Of a stretch of DNA of 64,000 nt, positions 43,326 through 54,099 are shown piece after piece. The stretch's first letter is position 1. Each line of letters begins with the position of its first letter. This stretch comes from Muscardinus avellanarius (taxonomy: Eukaryota > Chordata > Mammalia > Rodentia > Gliridae), in NCBI GenBank assembly GCA_963383645.1, contig OY726571.1, positions 79,409,108 through 79,473,107 on the forward strand. The letters run 5' to 3'. Both the position numbers and the translations under genes were made by a program. The notes beneath the pieces are model-generated. The model made no database searches. It saw only the letters and a program-made list of their open reading frames with translations, and was not told the DNA's origin.

Positions 43326-43579
43326 GTGCTTCACTATCCCTTCTCCCTCCTCCGACTGCCTGCCCGGACCCTGGACCACTCATCCAAATGGCAGAGCCTC
43401 TTAGCCAGCCGGACCTGGGCTTCCAGCTGGGAAAATACCCCCACAAGACAGCTTGTTTTCGTTGGCTCTCAGGAGCCTGCTTCTGTCAAAGGTGTCTGAG
43501 TATACCCAATGTGTTCTAGTCCTTGTGCCTGTTCAAATAAACAAACAGGTTGAAGCTCCTAGCAACTGCTGCTCTTGGC

Positions 43580-43775
43580 AGTTGTCTTCAGAATGATACT
43601 TCTCCGACTTCGCGGTGTTTAGGAATTACCTGGGGATCTTGTTAAAAGGCAGATTCTGATGCATTAAGTCTGGGGTGAGGGCTGAGATTCTGCATTTCTA
43701 ATAACCTCCCAGGTGAGGCAGGTGCTGCTGCTGCTCAGACCACAGTTTATGATGGTGCTTGGAAGAACTCCTCAC
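43580..43775. mobile_element. MER5A-like hAT-Charlie relic
   Basis: GGAATTACCTGGGGATCTTGTTAAAAGGCAGATTCTGATGCATTAAGTCTGGGGTGAGGGCTGAGATTCTGCATTTCTAATAACCTCCCAGGTGAGGCAGGTGCTGCTGCTG...AGACCACAG follows the internal order of MER5A. A short central deletion (the 'ggccccacccc' region) is apparent. No transposase is present. Confidence 0.8.
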
Positions 43776-43779
43776 TTCC

Positions 43780-44395
43780 TCTGGAATACCTTAGAGCCCG
43801 GACCTTGCTGTGATATCCTGGAGCAATACTGTGCCAAACAGCTTTATATGATGTTTTCACCAAGAGTTAGTTACTAGTTTCATTGCAGGAAGCACATCTA
43901 TGCGGCACCACTTGCAGGTGTTCTTTTCTCATTCCTCACTTTGCTGTGCCTTGGGGCAGAGAGGGCGCAGGTGTTAAGAGCTTAGAGTTCTCTAGCTTAG
44001 AGTGAGTCCTCCTGTTACCCAAGGGCACTCTTCGTGATGCTGCAGCCTTAAGTCTTTTGAGCATTCCTGGAAGTGCCCAAGTCAAACAATATGCTGATGC
44101 AGCCACTGCCTCTTATGCCAGCCTCTTACCTCTCTTATGCATCTGTGGGGTCCACAGGGGAAACCAGGGCACGTGATTCCTAGGAATGCCATTGATCCTC
44201 AGTGAACATGTTTTACCTAGCAGACTTTGTTTCATGGTGACCCTTTTCCTCAAGAGCCATAGAATGCACTGTCCAGAACAAAAGTTATCAGACACAGAGC
44301 TCCAATATCTTCTTCTAAGTCAATTATTGACACACTTGGTGGAGAAAAAGATGGTGGCATTCACTGATGCTAACTCCCTCCATCCTTATTAATAT
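43780..44395. other. No gene seen
   Basis: Moderately GC-rich unassigned sequence. Two short frames (44113-44295 minus, 44186-44392 plus) overlap on opposite strands with no domain. Confidence 0.5.
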
Positions 44396-44399
44396 AGCC

Positions 44400-46560
44400 T
44401 GACTTCCAGGTCTCGTTTCCACATCACTACAGGCTTTGGCTCCTGGCTTTTTCTTCTGCCCGTATTCATACATATGTTTTCATCTATCCCAATATCAGCT
44501 CCCAGTTCCAATAACAGTTTATCACATGACCATTACCCTCTCTGGATGCCATAGAACTTGGAATTTTGTTAATCTCAACAAGGACCCTAGTCACATATTT
44601 TACAGATAATATCATGATTCCCCATTGAATTCATGTACCTGCACCCTCTTGCATTCCTTCTGTCTTCATGTTGTAGGATGAGCTCTTCCTGTACACAAGG
44701 AGCACAGCTCTACCTGAACCCCACTTCTATCAGTGGCTGCCTCTGTGGCTCATCCATTACCTCATCTAAAATAACAAGTTATCTCTCTCCCACTCCTCCA
44801 GCTTATTCCCACCAGAATAAATATAGTCAGAACACTCCTAACACATAATTGCTCTGATTTCCATTTTTGATGACCATGCATTTCTCTACTTCCTTGAATG
44901 GCAAAACTGCTAGAAAGAGTAGTCTGAACTTGTAGCTTTTTACTCTTTAATTCTCAATTTGTCACCCAGTGCCAGGTGGTATCTGTATCTGTCTACCTAC
45001 AAAGCCAGATCCTGTCAAGATAAGCAATCCTTCCAGCTGCTAAGTGCAATGGGCACTTCTAAGTTACCTCCAACTTTCAGAAGTGTGAGTAATGTGAATT
45101 TTGTCTCCCTTGCTGAAACTCATCAGAGTCTTTGAGCTCCTTACTTTGTCCTCAGTGTTCTACTTTATTTTATTGTTTAACTTTATCTAAGAACCTCACA
45201 ATAGATGATCCGGGCACTGTGTCTGATATAAATGGATCATGGCTGTGATGAGGATGATGACTGCCATAGAGTGAACTGCTGGACCAGTACAGCAGGAGGT
45301 CTCAGGAACTCTGGTCCTTTTTCATGTAAACCCATGTTTATGTTTTGTGCATGCCATGATATCTAGTTCCAATATTTACATTAGGAGGTTGCCGATGCTT
45401 GGGTTTGGGTTAAGATCATTTTTTTTTTTTTTTTTTTTGGTGGTACTGAGGTTCCTGGAAACTCTTTTACCTCCGGGCCACACTCCCATACACCTATTTT
45501 TTATATTTTTATTTGGAAACAGGGTTCAATCTGCGTGATCCTCCTGTCTCCGCCTCCCAAGTGTGGGGATTACAAGGGTGCACCACCATGCTTGGCTAAG
45601 ATCCTTTTAAGAGTCCTCTTTTCTTCTCCCTCTGCTGACTATCCTCACTTGACCTCCCTACTCCTATAAATGATTGACTTCCACATCTAGTTTCATGCTA
45701 CATTTCATACCTGTAGATCCAACTGCTTCTTCCCAAAATCAACTTGTGAATTTCTCAGGCAACTCAGATTCTTTAAAATATCCCAGAGTGAACTCATTAG
45801 TCTTTTGTCCCCAAATGGATCTTTGGGCTAAATTTTACATATTGGAGAATAATTTATCCAATCTTCAAACTGTAAGATCCGGCCCCTCCCCCTGCACTCA
45901 CACGGGACCCAGACCTATCACTAACCAGCTGCCAAAACTGGAGACTGGTGATCATGCTTCCTAATGTTTTTTTTTTTTTCCTCACCACTGAATATTGCCC
46001 ATTGTGTTCTGCTTTTTATATCTTGCAGCTATCTCTTGCATCACATTTAATACATATCTTGATAGGTAGATCAGTCTTTACCTTAAAAATCCATCAGTAG
46101 TTTTCTATTGTCATAGAAACAAATCTAAAACTATTTTGATGGTACACGAGGCTCTTTCTGCCCCTGATCCCTGTTAGTTCTACTTCATTTTGTATTGTAT
46201 CTTTTCCTCCATATCTGCATCTTACGCCTGATGCTCCAAGCATACTCGACTCCTTGCAGGTCATTTTATGTCTCTTCATCCTCATCTTCATCTCTTGAGT
46301 ACTCATTTTCACTTAGCTAAGTCATGCTTGTTTTTCATGATTCGCCTAACGTGTTCTTCAGCCTCTTCCTCCATCTCTGACAGCCTGTTTAGCATCCTGA
46401 GCTCCGTGTTGCCGAAGCACTTGCCACTCCATGTTGTAACTGTCCATTTATTTCCATGAGTATCCAGTTAGACTGTGACTTCTTGATGACAGGAATCATA
46501 TTCTACTCATATGTGTATCCCTTAGTTTTACCATAATAGCAAGCATTGGACTTCATCCTT
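44400..46560 (+). pseudogene. L2 (CR1-clade LINE) ORF2 remnant through the 3' end
   Basis: The L2 order is CTGCTAGAAAGAGTAGTCTGAACTTGTAG at about 44908, CTGCTAAGTGCAATGGGCACTTCTAAG at about 45037, and GATCCAACTGCTTCTTCCCAAAATCAAC...AAAATATCCCAGAGTGAACTCATTAGTC at about 45715. Then come GAGGCTCTTTCTGCCCCTGATCC at about 46148, GATGCTCCAAGCATACTCGACTCC at about 46230 and GACTGTGACTTCTTGATGACAGGAATCATATTC at about 46471. These correspond to the L2 reverse-transcriptase ORF and 3' end. It is full of stops and interrupted by a SINE at 45.4-45.6 kb. The left boundary is approximate. Confidence 0.75.
45418..45596 (-). mobile_element. B1-dID SINE, short-right-half subfamily, inside L2
   Basis: The target-site duplication TAAGATC is present at 45411-45417 and 45597-45603. 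Minus-strand B1 half: CTGTCTCCGCCTCCCAAGTGTGGGGATTACAAGG. ID half: GGTACTGAGGTTCCTGGAAACTCTTTTACCTCC, the same altered right half as its subfamily mates. Confidence 0.94.
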
Positions 46561-46990
46561 CCAAAAGCTAAATTGATGTACTAAACCCCAATATTTCAGA
46601 ATGTGATTTTATTTGGAAATGGAATCTTTGCATATTTAAACAATTTAAGATGAATCCACCTTGGCTGGCTCTACTTAAATAAGACTAAGTTATATTCTCA
46701 TATTAAAAAAAGAGGAAATCTGAAGCAAAAGACACACAGTCAATACGAAAACATGTAGGAATAACCCCGTGTATATTAAAGACAGAGACTGAAGTTATGT
46801 GTATACAAGCTAAGAAGTGCCAGACTGCTGACAAACCACCAGAAGGATTCTTCTACTGATTTCAGGAGTATGACCCTACTGGCATCTTGAGTTCAATGCT
46901 CCAACTACCCAAACTATGAGGCATAAACTCATGTTAGTTTCAACCACTGAGTTTGTAATTTTTTGTTACAACAGTACAACCAATGGGCAG
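46560..46990 (+). mobile_element. ERVL-MaLR LTR (MLT1-like)
   Basis: CTAAACCCCAATATTTCAGAATGTGATTTTATTTGGAAATGGAATCTTTGCATATTTAA, AGACACACAGTCAATACGAAAACATGTAGG, GACAGAGACTGAAGTTATG, GCCAGACTGCTGACAAACCACCAGAAGG, ACTGGCATCTTGAGTTC and CACTGAGTTTGTAATTTTTTGTTACAACAG are forward MLT1-class landmarks in order. It is solo, abuts the L2 end and is diverged. Confidence 0.82.
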
Positions 46991-47089
46991 ATTTTTGACA
47001 TGCAAAACAAGTACTCAAAACTGCTGAACACTTGGGGCCTCTGCTTCAACAATTAGGTCAGAATTATATATGATATTCTTTGTAAACTG

Positions 47090-47215
47090 ACAGTGATGAT
47101 GATAATAATTCTTTCCAGGTGTAGGAGTTGTTATTAAATGAGAAAATATACATAAAACATTTATAAACAATGTAAAATGTTTAAAAATATTATTATCATT
47201 ATTATCATCATTATT
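47090..47215 (+). repeat. Possible MIR 3' fragment ending in (ATT)n
   Basis: GATGATAATAATTC...GGAGTTGTTATTAAATGAGAAAATATACATAAAACATTTATAAACAATG is like the MIR 3' part ('gttgtgaggattaaatgagataatgcatgtaaagtgctta'). The following ATT/ATC tandem run at 47188-47218 would be its tail. Confidence 0.45.
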
Positions 47216-47219
47216 ATAT

Positions 47220-47717
47220 TACCCCACATAGCACTTGGGTCAGAACAGTCACACCAGCATATTTGAACACAGATCAGAAGACCCTCCTACTTTAAACAAT
47301 ACCTACTCTCTGAATGGCTGACCTCAGAGACTTCTCTGCTCATCTGGAGCCAGATGTACCACAGACTTGACTACACTTGTATTTGGGCTATATTCTTTTT
47401 CCCTAAGAACAAGCCTCTGAAATTGTAATGCAAGTAATGGAAACCAAACAAAATAAAACACATGATTCATTTTAGATAAATACAGTTTTCCTCTCATAAG
47501 CAATTTCTCAGGAATTTCTCTTTTCATCAAGTAAACGTGTCAAGAAAAATCCAAATCTCAGAAAAATAAATAAGACTTATTATTCACATCACATAGGGAT
47601 ATTTGTTTTTATAAAGTATTTTTAAGGAAGCTACAAATATTTTAAGTCAAAGAAAAATATGAGTGCATTTAAAGTTTCTTGTCTCAATATCCACAAAGGC
47701 AGTGTGAACGCCATAGT
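47220..47717. other. No gene seen
   Basis: AT-rich unassigned sequence. The 68-codon minus-strand frame has no domain. Confidence 0.5.
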
Positions 47718-47725
47718 CAGAGATA

Positions 47726-47911
47726 ATTTTTTTTTTTTTTTGTGGTACTGGGGTTCCTGGAAGCCCTTCTACCTCTGGGCTACACTCCCAGACCTATTTT
47801 ATTTTTGGAAACAGGGTCTCTTAAGCCAGTGTGGCTGGCTTCGAACCTGTGCGATCCTCCTGTCTCTGCCTCGCAAGCGCGGGGATTACAAACATGCGCC
47901 ACCATGCCTGG
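47726..47911 (-). mobile_element. B1-dID SINE, short-right-half subfamily, young-looking
   Basis: The target-site duplication CAGAGATA is present at 47718-47725 and 47912-47919. The plus strand reads TGTGGTACTGGGGTTCCTGGAAGCCCTTCTACCTCTGGGCTACACTCCCAGACC...CTGTCTCTGCCTCGCAAGCGCGGGGATTACAAACATGCGCC. CpGs are retained. Confidence 0.95.
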
Positions 47912-48562
47912 CAGAGATAAACTTGTGATGATACTGCAGATTACTCTCCTCAGAAGTGCCCCATTCTTCCTTTAAGACATAGACAGCCTAATATTCTCTT
48001 AGGAGTACTCTAACCCCTCATTAAATCCTGCTCACAAGATGATGCAAAAATTCTCAATCATAGATACCAAGTTTGAAGTTCTTGTCACTTTCAAGAATGT
48101 TTAAGATCTTCAGATGGTCCATGGGTGTCTGCAGCACTCATAAGTATTTGAAATGGAGACAGAGGAGGTCATCAAAGAGTCCAGAAGCACACCATGTAGG
48201 GCACTAAGTGTTCTACACACCTGTATGATATGTAGAGCCACAGGTTTATTTATCTGTGTAGCAATGAGTGAAACCCTAATGTGGAGAGTCACAACTTACT
48301 GGTCTTGAAGATGTTATGCATCCCTAGTTCTCCAAGCCTACCAAACACAGGGAAATCCAGTGCTATGCATTCTGCACACGATGTTTGAAAAGAGAGTTCT
48401 TCTGTGCTCAATTTCTTCATACTTTCATCCTTTTAATAAAGTTAGGAAACAAGCAGTTATGAATTTGTTACTTGCTTTCTAAAAGTTCTTTGAGAGGGAG
48501 TCATAAAGAAAAATAGGTAAACAAAAAAGTTGAAATAAAAGCAAAAAAGACATTTCTTTAAC

Positions 48563-48765
48563 TTGGGGTGGGGGTACTGGGGATCGAACCCAGGAATATT
48601 CTACCTCTGAGGTACACCCCAGCCCTATTTATGTTTTGTTTTTAGGAGTGTCTTACTAAGTTGCTGAGGGCCTAAGTTGCTAAGGCTGGCCTTAGATCTG
48701 TGATCCTCCTATCTCAGCATCCCAAATACTAGGATTTCAGGTATATATAACCATGCCTAACTAAG
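48563..48765 (-). mobile_element. B1-dID-type SINE
   Basis: GGGGGTACTGGGGATCGAACCCAGGAATATTCTACCTCTGAGGTACACCCCAGCC (ID half, with an ID-type ATCGAACC B box) and CCTATCTCAGCATCCCAAATACTAGGATTTCAGG (B1 half), in minus-strand order. Confidence 0.9.
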
Positions 48766-48769
48766 AAAG

Positions 48770-51320
48770 ACAATCTTTATTGAAAAAATAGTTTAAAAAG
48801 TTGGTTTTCTCTTGCTGGAGATGTATTGTGTTTTGGAAAAGACTGGTCTCTGAACTTTTGATGGAGTATTGTAAAATGCATAGAACAAATATAGTTTGAT
48901 GGGGGTAAGAAGAAAGAAGAAGAAAGGAAAAGAAGAGAGATACATTAAACATCCGCCACTTGACTGGCTTTACTGCAAAGGGAATTGGTGACTTGCACAG
49001 CCAGGAAGGGTTGTTTGTGAAACAAAAGAGAGATTAAGCAAGTGGCCAATGCTTTCAAGTTGCTCTCACATAATTCTTTCCTTAGATTCATACCTGCACC
49101 ATTCTGAGTATCCTCTTAAAGCCTGCCACATTCAAGAATGGTGGACAGGAATTTGTTCTCATACACAGGGCAAAGTTCTACCTCATCTAATGCTGGCTAT
49201 TGCGTTATTTTAGGGATAATTGAACTGTTATAAACCATTTACGACTATCAATATACGTCATGACTACTTTTTGTACAACATAATAAAAGAAAGAAAGACG
49301 GCAATTTGCAGGCTATGCCACACATAAATAATACCTTGTGGAAAGGACAGCCGCAGCACACCCTAATTCATATATCTTTTAGGAGAAATGGAATCCTTTT
49401 AAGGGGCAGCATTTTATTTCCAAAAGACTTCTCCAAACAATGAGAATATAACAGTTATGCTAATAGTCATGGCAATGTTAATAATAATAGATACCTGGCT
49501 TTATTTGATTTATGGGAAAAAATTTTATAAGAGTTTTCTGTTCTTTACATATGCATGTTAAGTTGTTAAATTACAACTTTACATTACTAATGTCAGCATT
49601 TATAGATACACAAACATTGAAACAAAATATTATTTATGTATTGTTTATTTTTATTCTTTATTTGTTATAAATATTTATCCTTTATTTATATCTATTCTTC
49701 CTCAGATAATCTCAATAATAATAATAATGCCCTTTCTTTTCTTGTTTACATGAAATGAATACCCAGAGGGTGGCGGAGTCACCTAATGAGAGTGGAGGCA
49801 CCATTGGCAAGTTGAGCTGGGATGCCTGGTATAGTGCTCTAAAATCAGTATCCTTGACTCCTGCTCAGTAAATAGTGGGAATTTTCTTCTCCCCAACCAT
49901 GGGAGCAGTCAAGAACCTGCTTCTTCCACCCTGGATTGTAACACATAAATGCACAAGCATTTGTAAATTTTAACTGTGTGGATGGTACCACTCCCGGTTG
50001 AGGGCCACTGACTTAGTACCCCTCCCCCCAAATTACATTGTCTTAAAATCTGAAAGAAAACTTTAAGGAAAGAATATCTTTTTTTTTTTCCTTTTAATTA
50101 CTAGCTCAGTACCACCATTGCTAATAGAAATAGTTGCTACTTCTTGGACAAAATCCAGCCCTTTACCAAAGCAAAATAATGTGTGCAATATTTGACACAG
50201 AGCAGGTGTTGGATGAACTGTGAGTTTCATTCCTGGCTCTTCACCCATTTTCAAAGAGGAGGGAACAACATAAGGGAACGTTTCATGCAGGGAAATTTTG
50301 ATTAGGGTTTTACTGCTCATTTGGAAAAGGTAAGTCATTTTCTTACCCATTGGGTTATCAAGAGCAAGCTGTCCACTCCTGTTCTGTCACCATGATGGAC
50401 AAGACATAATTTGTCTCATATTGCAACACAGAGCCCAGTCTTTTCTAGCCAAGTTTCAGGCAATTTTCAGCTGTAGGAATTAGTAACCATTAAAGGGGGC
50501 CATGTACAACAAGGCACCAACACTTTGCTAACTGGTAGAGACTGCTATTTTATTTTTGGAAAGTAGCCTAAAGCTATTATGGCTCTGGATTTTTGACAGG
50601 CATCATGGATTGCTATTTCAGAAGAAAATTTAACTTTAAAAATCAAGTAGCCTGAGGGTTTGGAATCATACTTACATTTTTAATAAGTTGTCAAAAAATA
50701 CTTTGCACTGTTCATTTGTAACTGGACTAAACTCAGCAAATTTATATGTAAACTACCCAACCTCATTAACTATTTGTGTACAGAAAAAAATTCAAGGGCC
50801 AATGATCAGGTTTATGCTAAGTAAAGTTAGGAGGTGCTGATTCTTTTCTACTCTGTGCTAAACAGAAATGTTATATCTGAATATATTTTTGTCTACAACC
50901 AAATTGATATGTGCCATTTTTTTTGGTTGTTTCAATTCAGCTAGGCAAATAAAGTTCTCAGCATACATCCTTCAATAAAGCTTGTAATTACTGGCCAGTC
51001 GCTGAGAATGTAGTTAGCATCCAGAGAGGAAAATAGACAGAGAGGGAGGGAAGAATAAGAGAGACAAATTTTTGGTTAAGTTTGAGGTAATGATATCAGT
51101 TAGTGACTTAGTCGTCAACAAAACAGGCATCCAGACTGATTATCTGCTCACTACCCTCTGATGAAATTGCATCACTAATTAAAAATACTGATTATTTGGT
51201 TGATTCAAACATTGCTGGTGGAAAATTTGAAGTAAGTATAATATGCTCATAGAATTTTTGGAGACTTTTATTATGTGAAACATGCATGATGTTAGAACCA
51301 GAGGGCTTTGGTTTGTTTGA
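48770..51320. other. No gene seen; low-repeat spacer
   Basis: Contains a purine tract at 48907-48942, AT-rich text at 49440-49740 and a doubtful MIR. The frame at 50063-50350 (95 codons, minus) has no recognised domain. The text GGTTGAGGGCCACTGA at about 49997 resembles the terminal inverted repeat of a small hAT element, but I cannot find its partner. Confidence 0.45.
49725..49875 (-). repeat. Doubtful MIR-type fragment
   Basis: GAGTCACCTAATGAGAGTGGAGGCACC...GAGCTGGGATGCCTGGTATAGTGCTCTAAAATC has the spacing of reverse-strand MIR ('ggtcacacagctagtaagtggcagagctgggat') but few exact matches. Confidence 0.4.
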
Positions 51321-51575
51321 TTTTGTTTTGTGGTACTCGGGATTAAACCCAGGGACATTCTACCTCAGAGCTACAACTCTAGCCCTTTTTGTTTTTCATT
51401 TTTAATATACTTTTATCGGTGCGTTATTGTCTCACATTATAATGTAAATCATGTTGAGAGTGACATTTTGAAATGGGTCTTACTAGGTTTCCAAGGCTGG
51501 CCTTGAACCAGTGATCCTCCTGTCTCAGCCTCCAAAGTACTGGGATTATAGGCATGCACCACTGTGCCTGACTTT
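51315..51575 (-). mobile_element. B1-dID-type SINE split by about 65 bp of foreign sequence
   Basis: The ID half is GTGGTACTCGGGATTAAACCCAGGGACATTCTACCTCAGAGC at about 51331. The linker and B1 half resume at ACATTTTGAAATGGGTCTTACTAGG...CTGTCTCAGCCTCCAAAGTACTGGGATTATAGG. Between them, about 51400-51465, AATATACTTTTATCGGTGCGTTATTGTCTCAC...GTTGAGAGTG does not belong to the SINE. Confidence 0.88.
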
Positions 51576-51579
51576 AGAG

Positions 51580-52028
51580 TTTGTTTTAAAATATGCCTTT
51601 TTTTCTTTATGAGCTTTGGAAATTTGTCCAAATTTTTAACAATTTTTCTTGAGTGTCAGTTTATGTGAAATATTTCAATAATTATTACTATATTGATAGC
51701 AAAAACAATGCCTGCTGTTTTGTGTTATTATAGAAACTTAACTAAGGATATGTATGAGAAGCAACATCCACAATTATTTATGCATTGGATAACCATTATT
51801 TTCTTTCCTATTTGCTAAAAGATAGGACCTCGAGCCCATAGAGCAGCTCTAGTAATACTTTACCACCTAATCAGACTAATCGAGCTTAAAAGCAAATGGG
51901 ATTCCCATGGAATGGTGTTTGCTAGTATAGACCAGAGGTAGCCTGTGTACAGCTTACTCGAAAATAGAGAGAACATGGAGGTCAGTTGTTGTCTGAGTTG
52001 TTGGAAAAAAAACTTTGGAATATATTTT
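51580..52028. other. No gene seen
   Basis: AT-rich unassigned sequence between two retroposons. Confidence 0.5.
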
Positions 52029-52039
52029 CCAAGACATTT

Positions 52040-52183
52040 ACTTATTTATTTTTTGTTTGTTTGTTCTTAGCTTATTTTTTTAAGGGGTTCTTTTTTTGTT
52101 GTTGTCTTTTTGGACTGGGGATCGAACCCAGGGCGGTGCACTTGCCAGGCAAGCGCTTTGCCACTGAGCTACATCCCAGCCCT
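52040..52183 (-). mobile_element. Monomeric ID element (tRNA-derived SINE)
   Basis: An exact 11-base target-site duplication CCAAGACATTT is present at 52029-52039 and 52184-52194. The minus-strand body begins GGGCTGGGATGTAGCTCAGTGGCAAAGCGCTTGCC and ends GGGTTCGATCCCCAGTCC, with A and B box-like promoter motifs. A long A-rich tail (T-rich on the plus strand) runs to 52040. This is a retroposon, not a tRNA gene. The 127-codon frame over it is not a gene. Confidence 0.93.
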
Positions 52184-52199
52184 CCAAGACATTTCAAAC

Positions 52200-52670
52200 C
52201 TTATCTAAAATGCAGAAATAATCTTGTACAGTTGTACTGTCAGAATGCCAAATGCATGCTAAACACAGGAGTTTTTGAGGAGGCAACAGGAGTTGGATCC
52301 CTCACAGCTATTCAAGATATTCTGGAGAGGCACAGTGGAATTTCAGCTGCGAACACATGGGAAGGTTAAATTTAGCGAGGCGAAATATAAAACTATGATA
52401 TCTTAAGGAGTCATAGACAATCTTAATCCTAAACATGGAATCATTTCAGATACTATTTCAGTAGTCCAAGTGGTTTGGAGTATAAGATTCTAGAATGCTC
52501 TGTGAGAAAAACATAGAAAGATTATTTGGGAATGGTCGTTGAAAAGTCCTGAGTGCTAAAGAGTATAGTCTCCTCAGAATTTTTGACCTGAGGATTATTA
52601 CAAGGAAAACAGACCTTTGGAAGACCCAAAAATACTAAATGGAAGAAAGGACACATACTAAAAAAATCAG
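52200..52670. other. No gene seen
   Basis: Unassigned sequence after the ID element. Confidence 0.5.
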
Positions 52671-52674
52671 TGTA

Positions 52675-52878
52675 CGCCAGGCATGGTGGTGCACTCCTTT
52701 AATCCCAGTATTTAGAGGGCTAAAGCAGGAAGATTTAAAGTTGGAGACTAGTCTCAGCAACTTAGTGAGACTCTTAGCAGCTTAGCAAGACCTTGTATCA
52801 ACACTAAAATTAAAAGGGGCCGAGATATAGCTTGGAGGTAAGATGGAGTACCGTAGTACTCCCCTACTCCCTAGAAAA
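52675..52878 (+). mobile_element. B1-dID-type SINE, diverged
   Basis: GCCAGGCATGGTGGTGCACTCCTTTAATCCCAG...CAGCAACTTAGTGAGACTCTTAGCAGCTTAGCAAGACC, and right half GGGCCGAGATATAGCTTGGAGGTAAGATGGAGTACC. The right end is rearranged. Confidence 0.88.
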
Positions 52879-52879
52879 G

Positions 52880-54090
52880 AGTTACTATGCACTACAAGCA
52901 TGTGTGTGATATCATTTACCATAATACAACACAAGATATATAGGTAGTGAGGAGGAGAAATTAAAATAAAATCAGCAAAATGTTCATACTTTTTAAATTG
53001 GATGCTAGTCGCATGGGAGTTCCTTTTAGTACCATCTCTACTTTTGTGTATGCTTAAAATTTCACTGTAATTTAAAAATATATTACTAGTTCTTAATCTA
53101 AAAAGACATTATTAATTCTTAAATTTTTCCCTCTTGAACCACTTGGAATAGTTACTGAAAAAATAAATAAAAATAAATAAATACTCTGTCCAGAAGTACT
53201 CACATGTACTAGAATGTGGACACTTGCAAAGGTTCATACCTCCTCTCTCTCTTTCCTCTCTTCCCAAAGTCCACCCATGTGTCCCCTAAGCTCAACAGAT
53301 TCTTTATTTACACATAGAAAATTTCTCCAGATGGGGACCACTGGAGATACTGGACTGGGACTTTGGGTTTTCAAGTGCAGCTCGTGGTTCTCTTTTTCAC
53401 AGCCTGGCACTGATTCAGGTTACTTTTATTTTCTGCTCTTTCTGAGAGCCTTATGCTTCTGTGTCACACAGAACCTTCTGGAGGGTGACAGCATTTCTCT
53501 CCTCTGTGCTGTTTTACAAAGGACAGAGAGTCAGGTGAATTCAGAGAAAGACAGTGGTTCATGATAATTGTTATGTGGTCATGGATTATTTAGGGTGGCA
53601 GGGACATTTTCTAAACTCCAGTGAAAGGAGCTCTGTGGATTGTCCTGAGTGGCATAATACATGTTCAAAATGATTGCCATCCCATGAAAAGGGAAATAAT
53701 TTGGTGTAAAGTTGAAATGGAACCGTGACATTGTATTGGTTAAAAAAAAACTTGGATTTTGAGTTACAAAGTCCAAAACTCAGATCTTGAGTCCATAAAT
53801 TTGTCATCCTCCAGACCCACCAATTCACTTGTTTTCTTGAGCTTTAGGTTTTCTTTTCTTTTTTATTTTCCTTAACCTGTGATAGCTAATTCTGAGTTGG
53901 TAAAAAGACTAGCCTGAGATATTTAGTATGTTCTCTCCAATTAATAGTGAATATGCCTTATTATTTTAAATCAGGACCTTACCAAGTTCTTGTGTGTCGC
54001 TCAAAAAGCCTCATTATTTTACCTGAATAAAGATGTCAAGCATATCAACAATTAGACATGAAGCATTTTCAGTGTGCTTGTAGAACATCA
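52880..54090. other. No supported gene; two unrecognised frames
   Basis: A 116-codon plus-strand frame at 53214-53564 and overlapping minus-strand frames at 53579-53828 have no signature I recognise. An (AAAT)n run lies near 53158-53182. I see no splice acceptor and donor pair around the 116-codon frame that would argue for an exon. Confidence 0.45.
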
Positions 54091-54099
54091 TCTCTTTCT

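Noticed and set aside
49990..50015. GGTTGAGGGCCACTGA as the terminal inverted repeat of a small hAT element
   Set aside because: I could not find a matching inverted partner within several hundred bases, so it is not called as an element.
52112..52183. A tRNA gene
   Set aside because: The tRNA-like body has an A-rich tail and exact target-site duplications, and it matches the ID SINE, so it is a retroposed copy.
51986..52369. 127-codon plus-strand open frame
   Set aside because: It runs straight through the monomeric ID element and its target-site duplications, so it is a chance frame through a retroposon.
53214..53564. 116-codon plus-strand open frame
   Set aside because: No known domain, no clear flanking splice sites, and overlapping frames sit nearby. 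Kept only as unassigned sequence.
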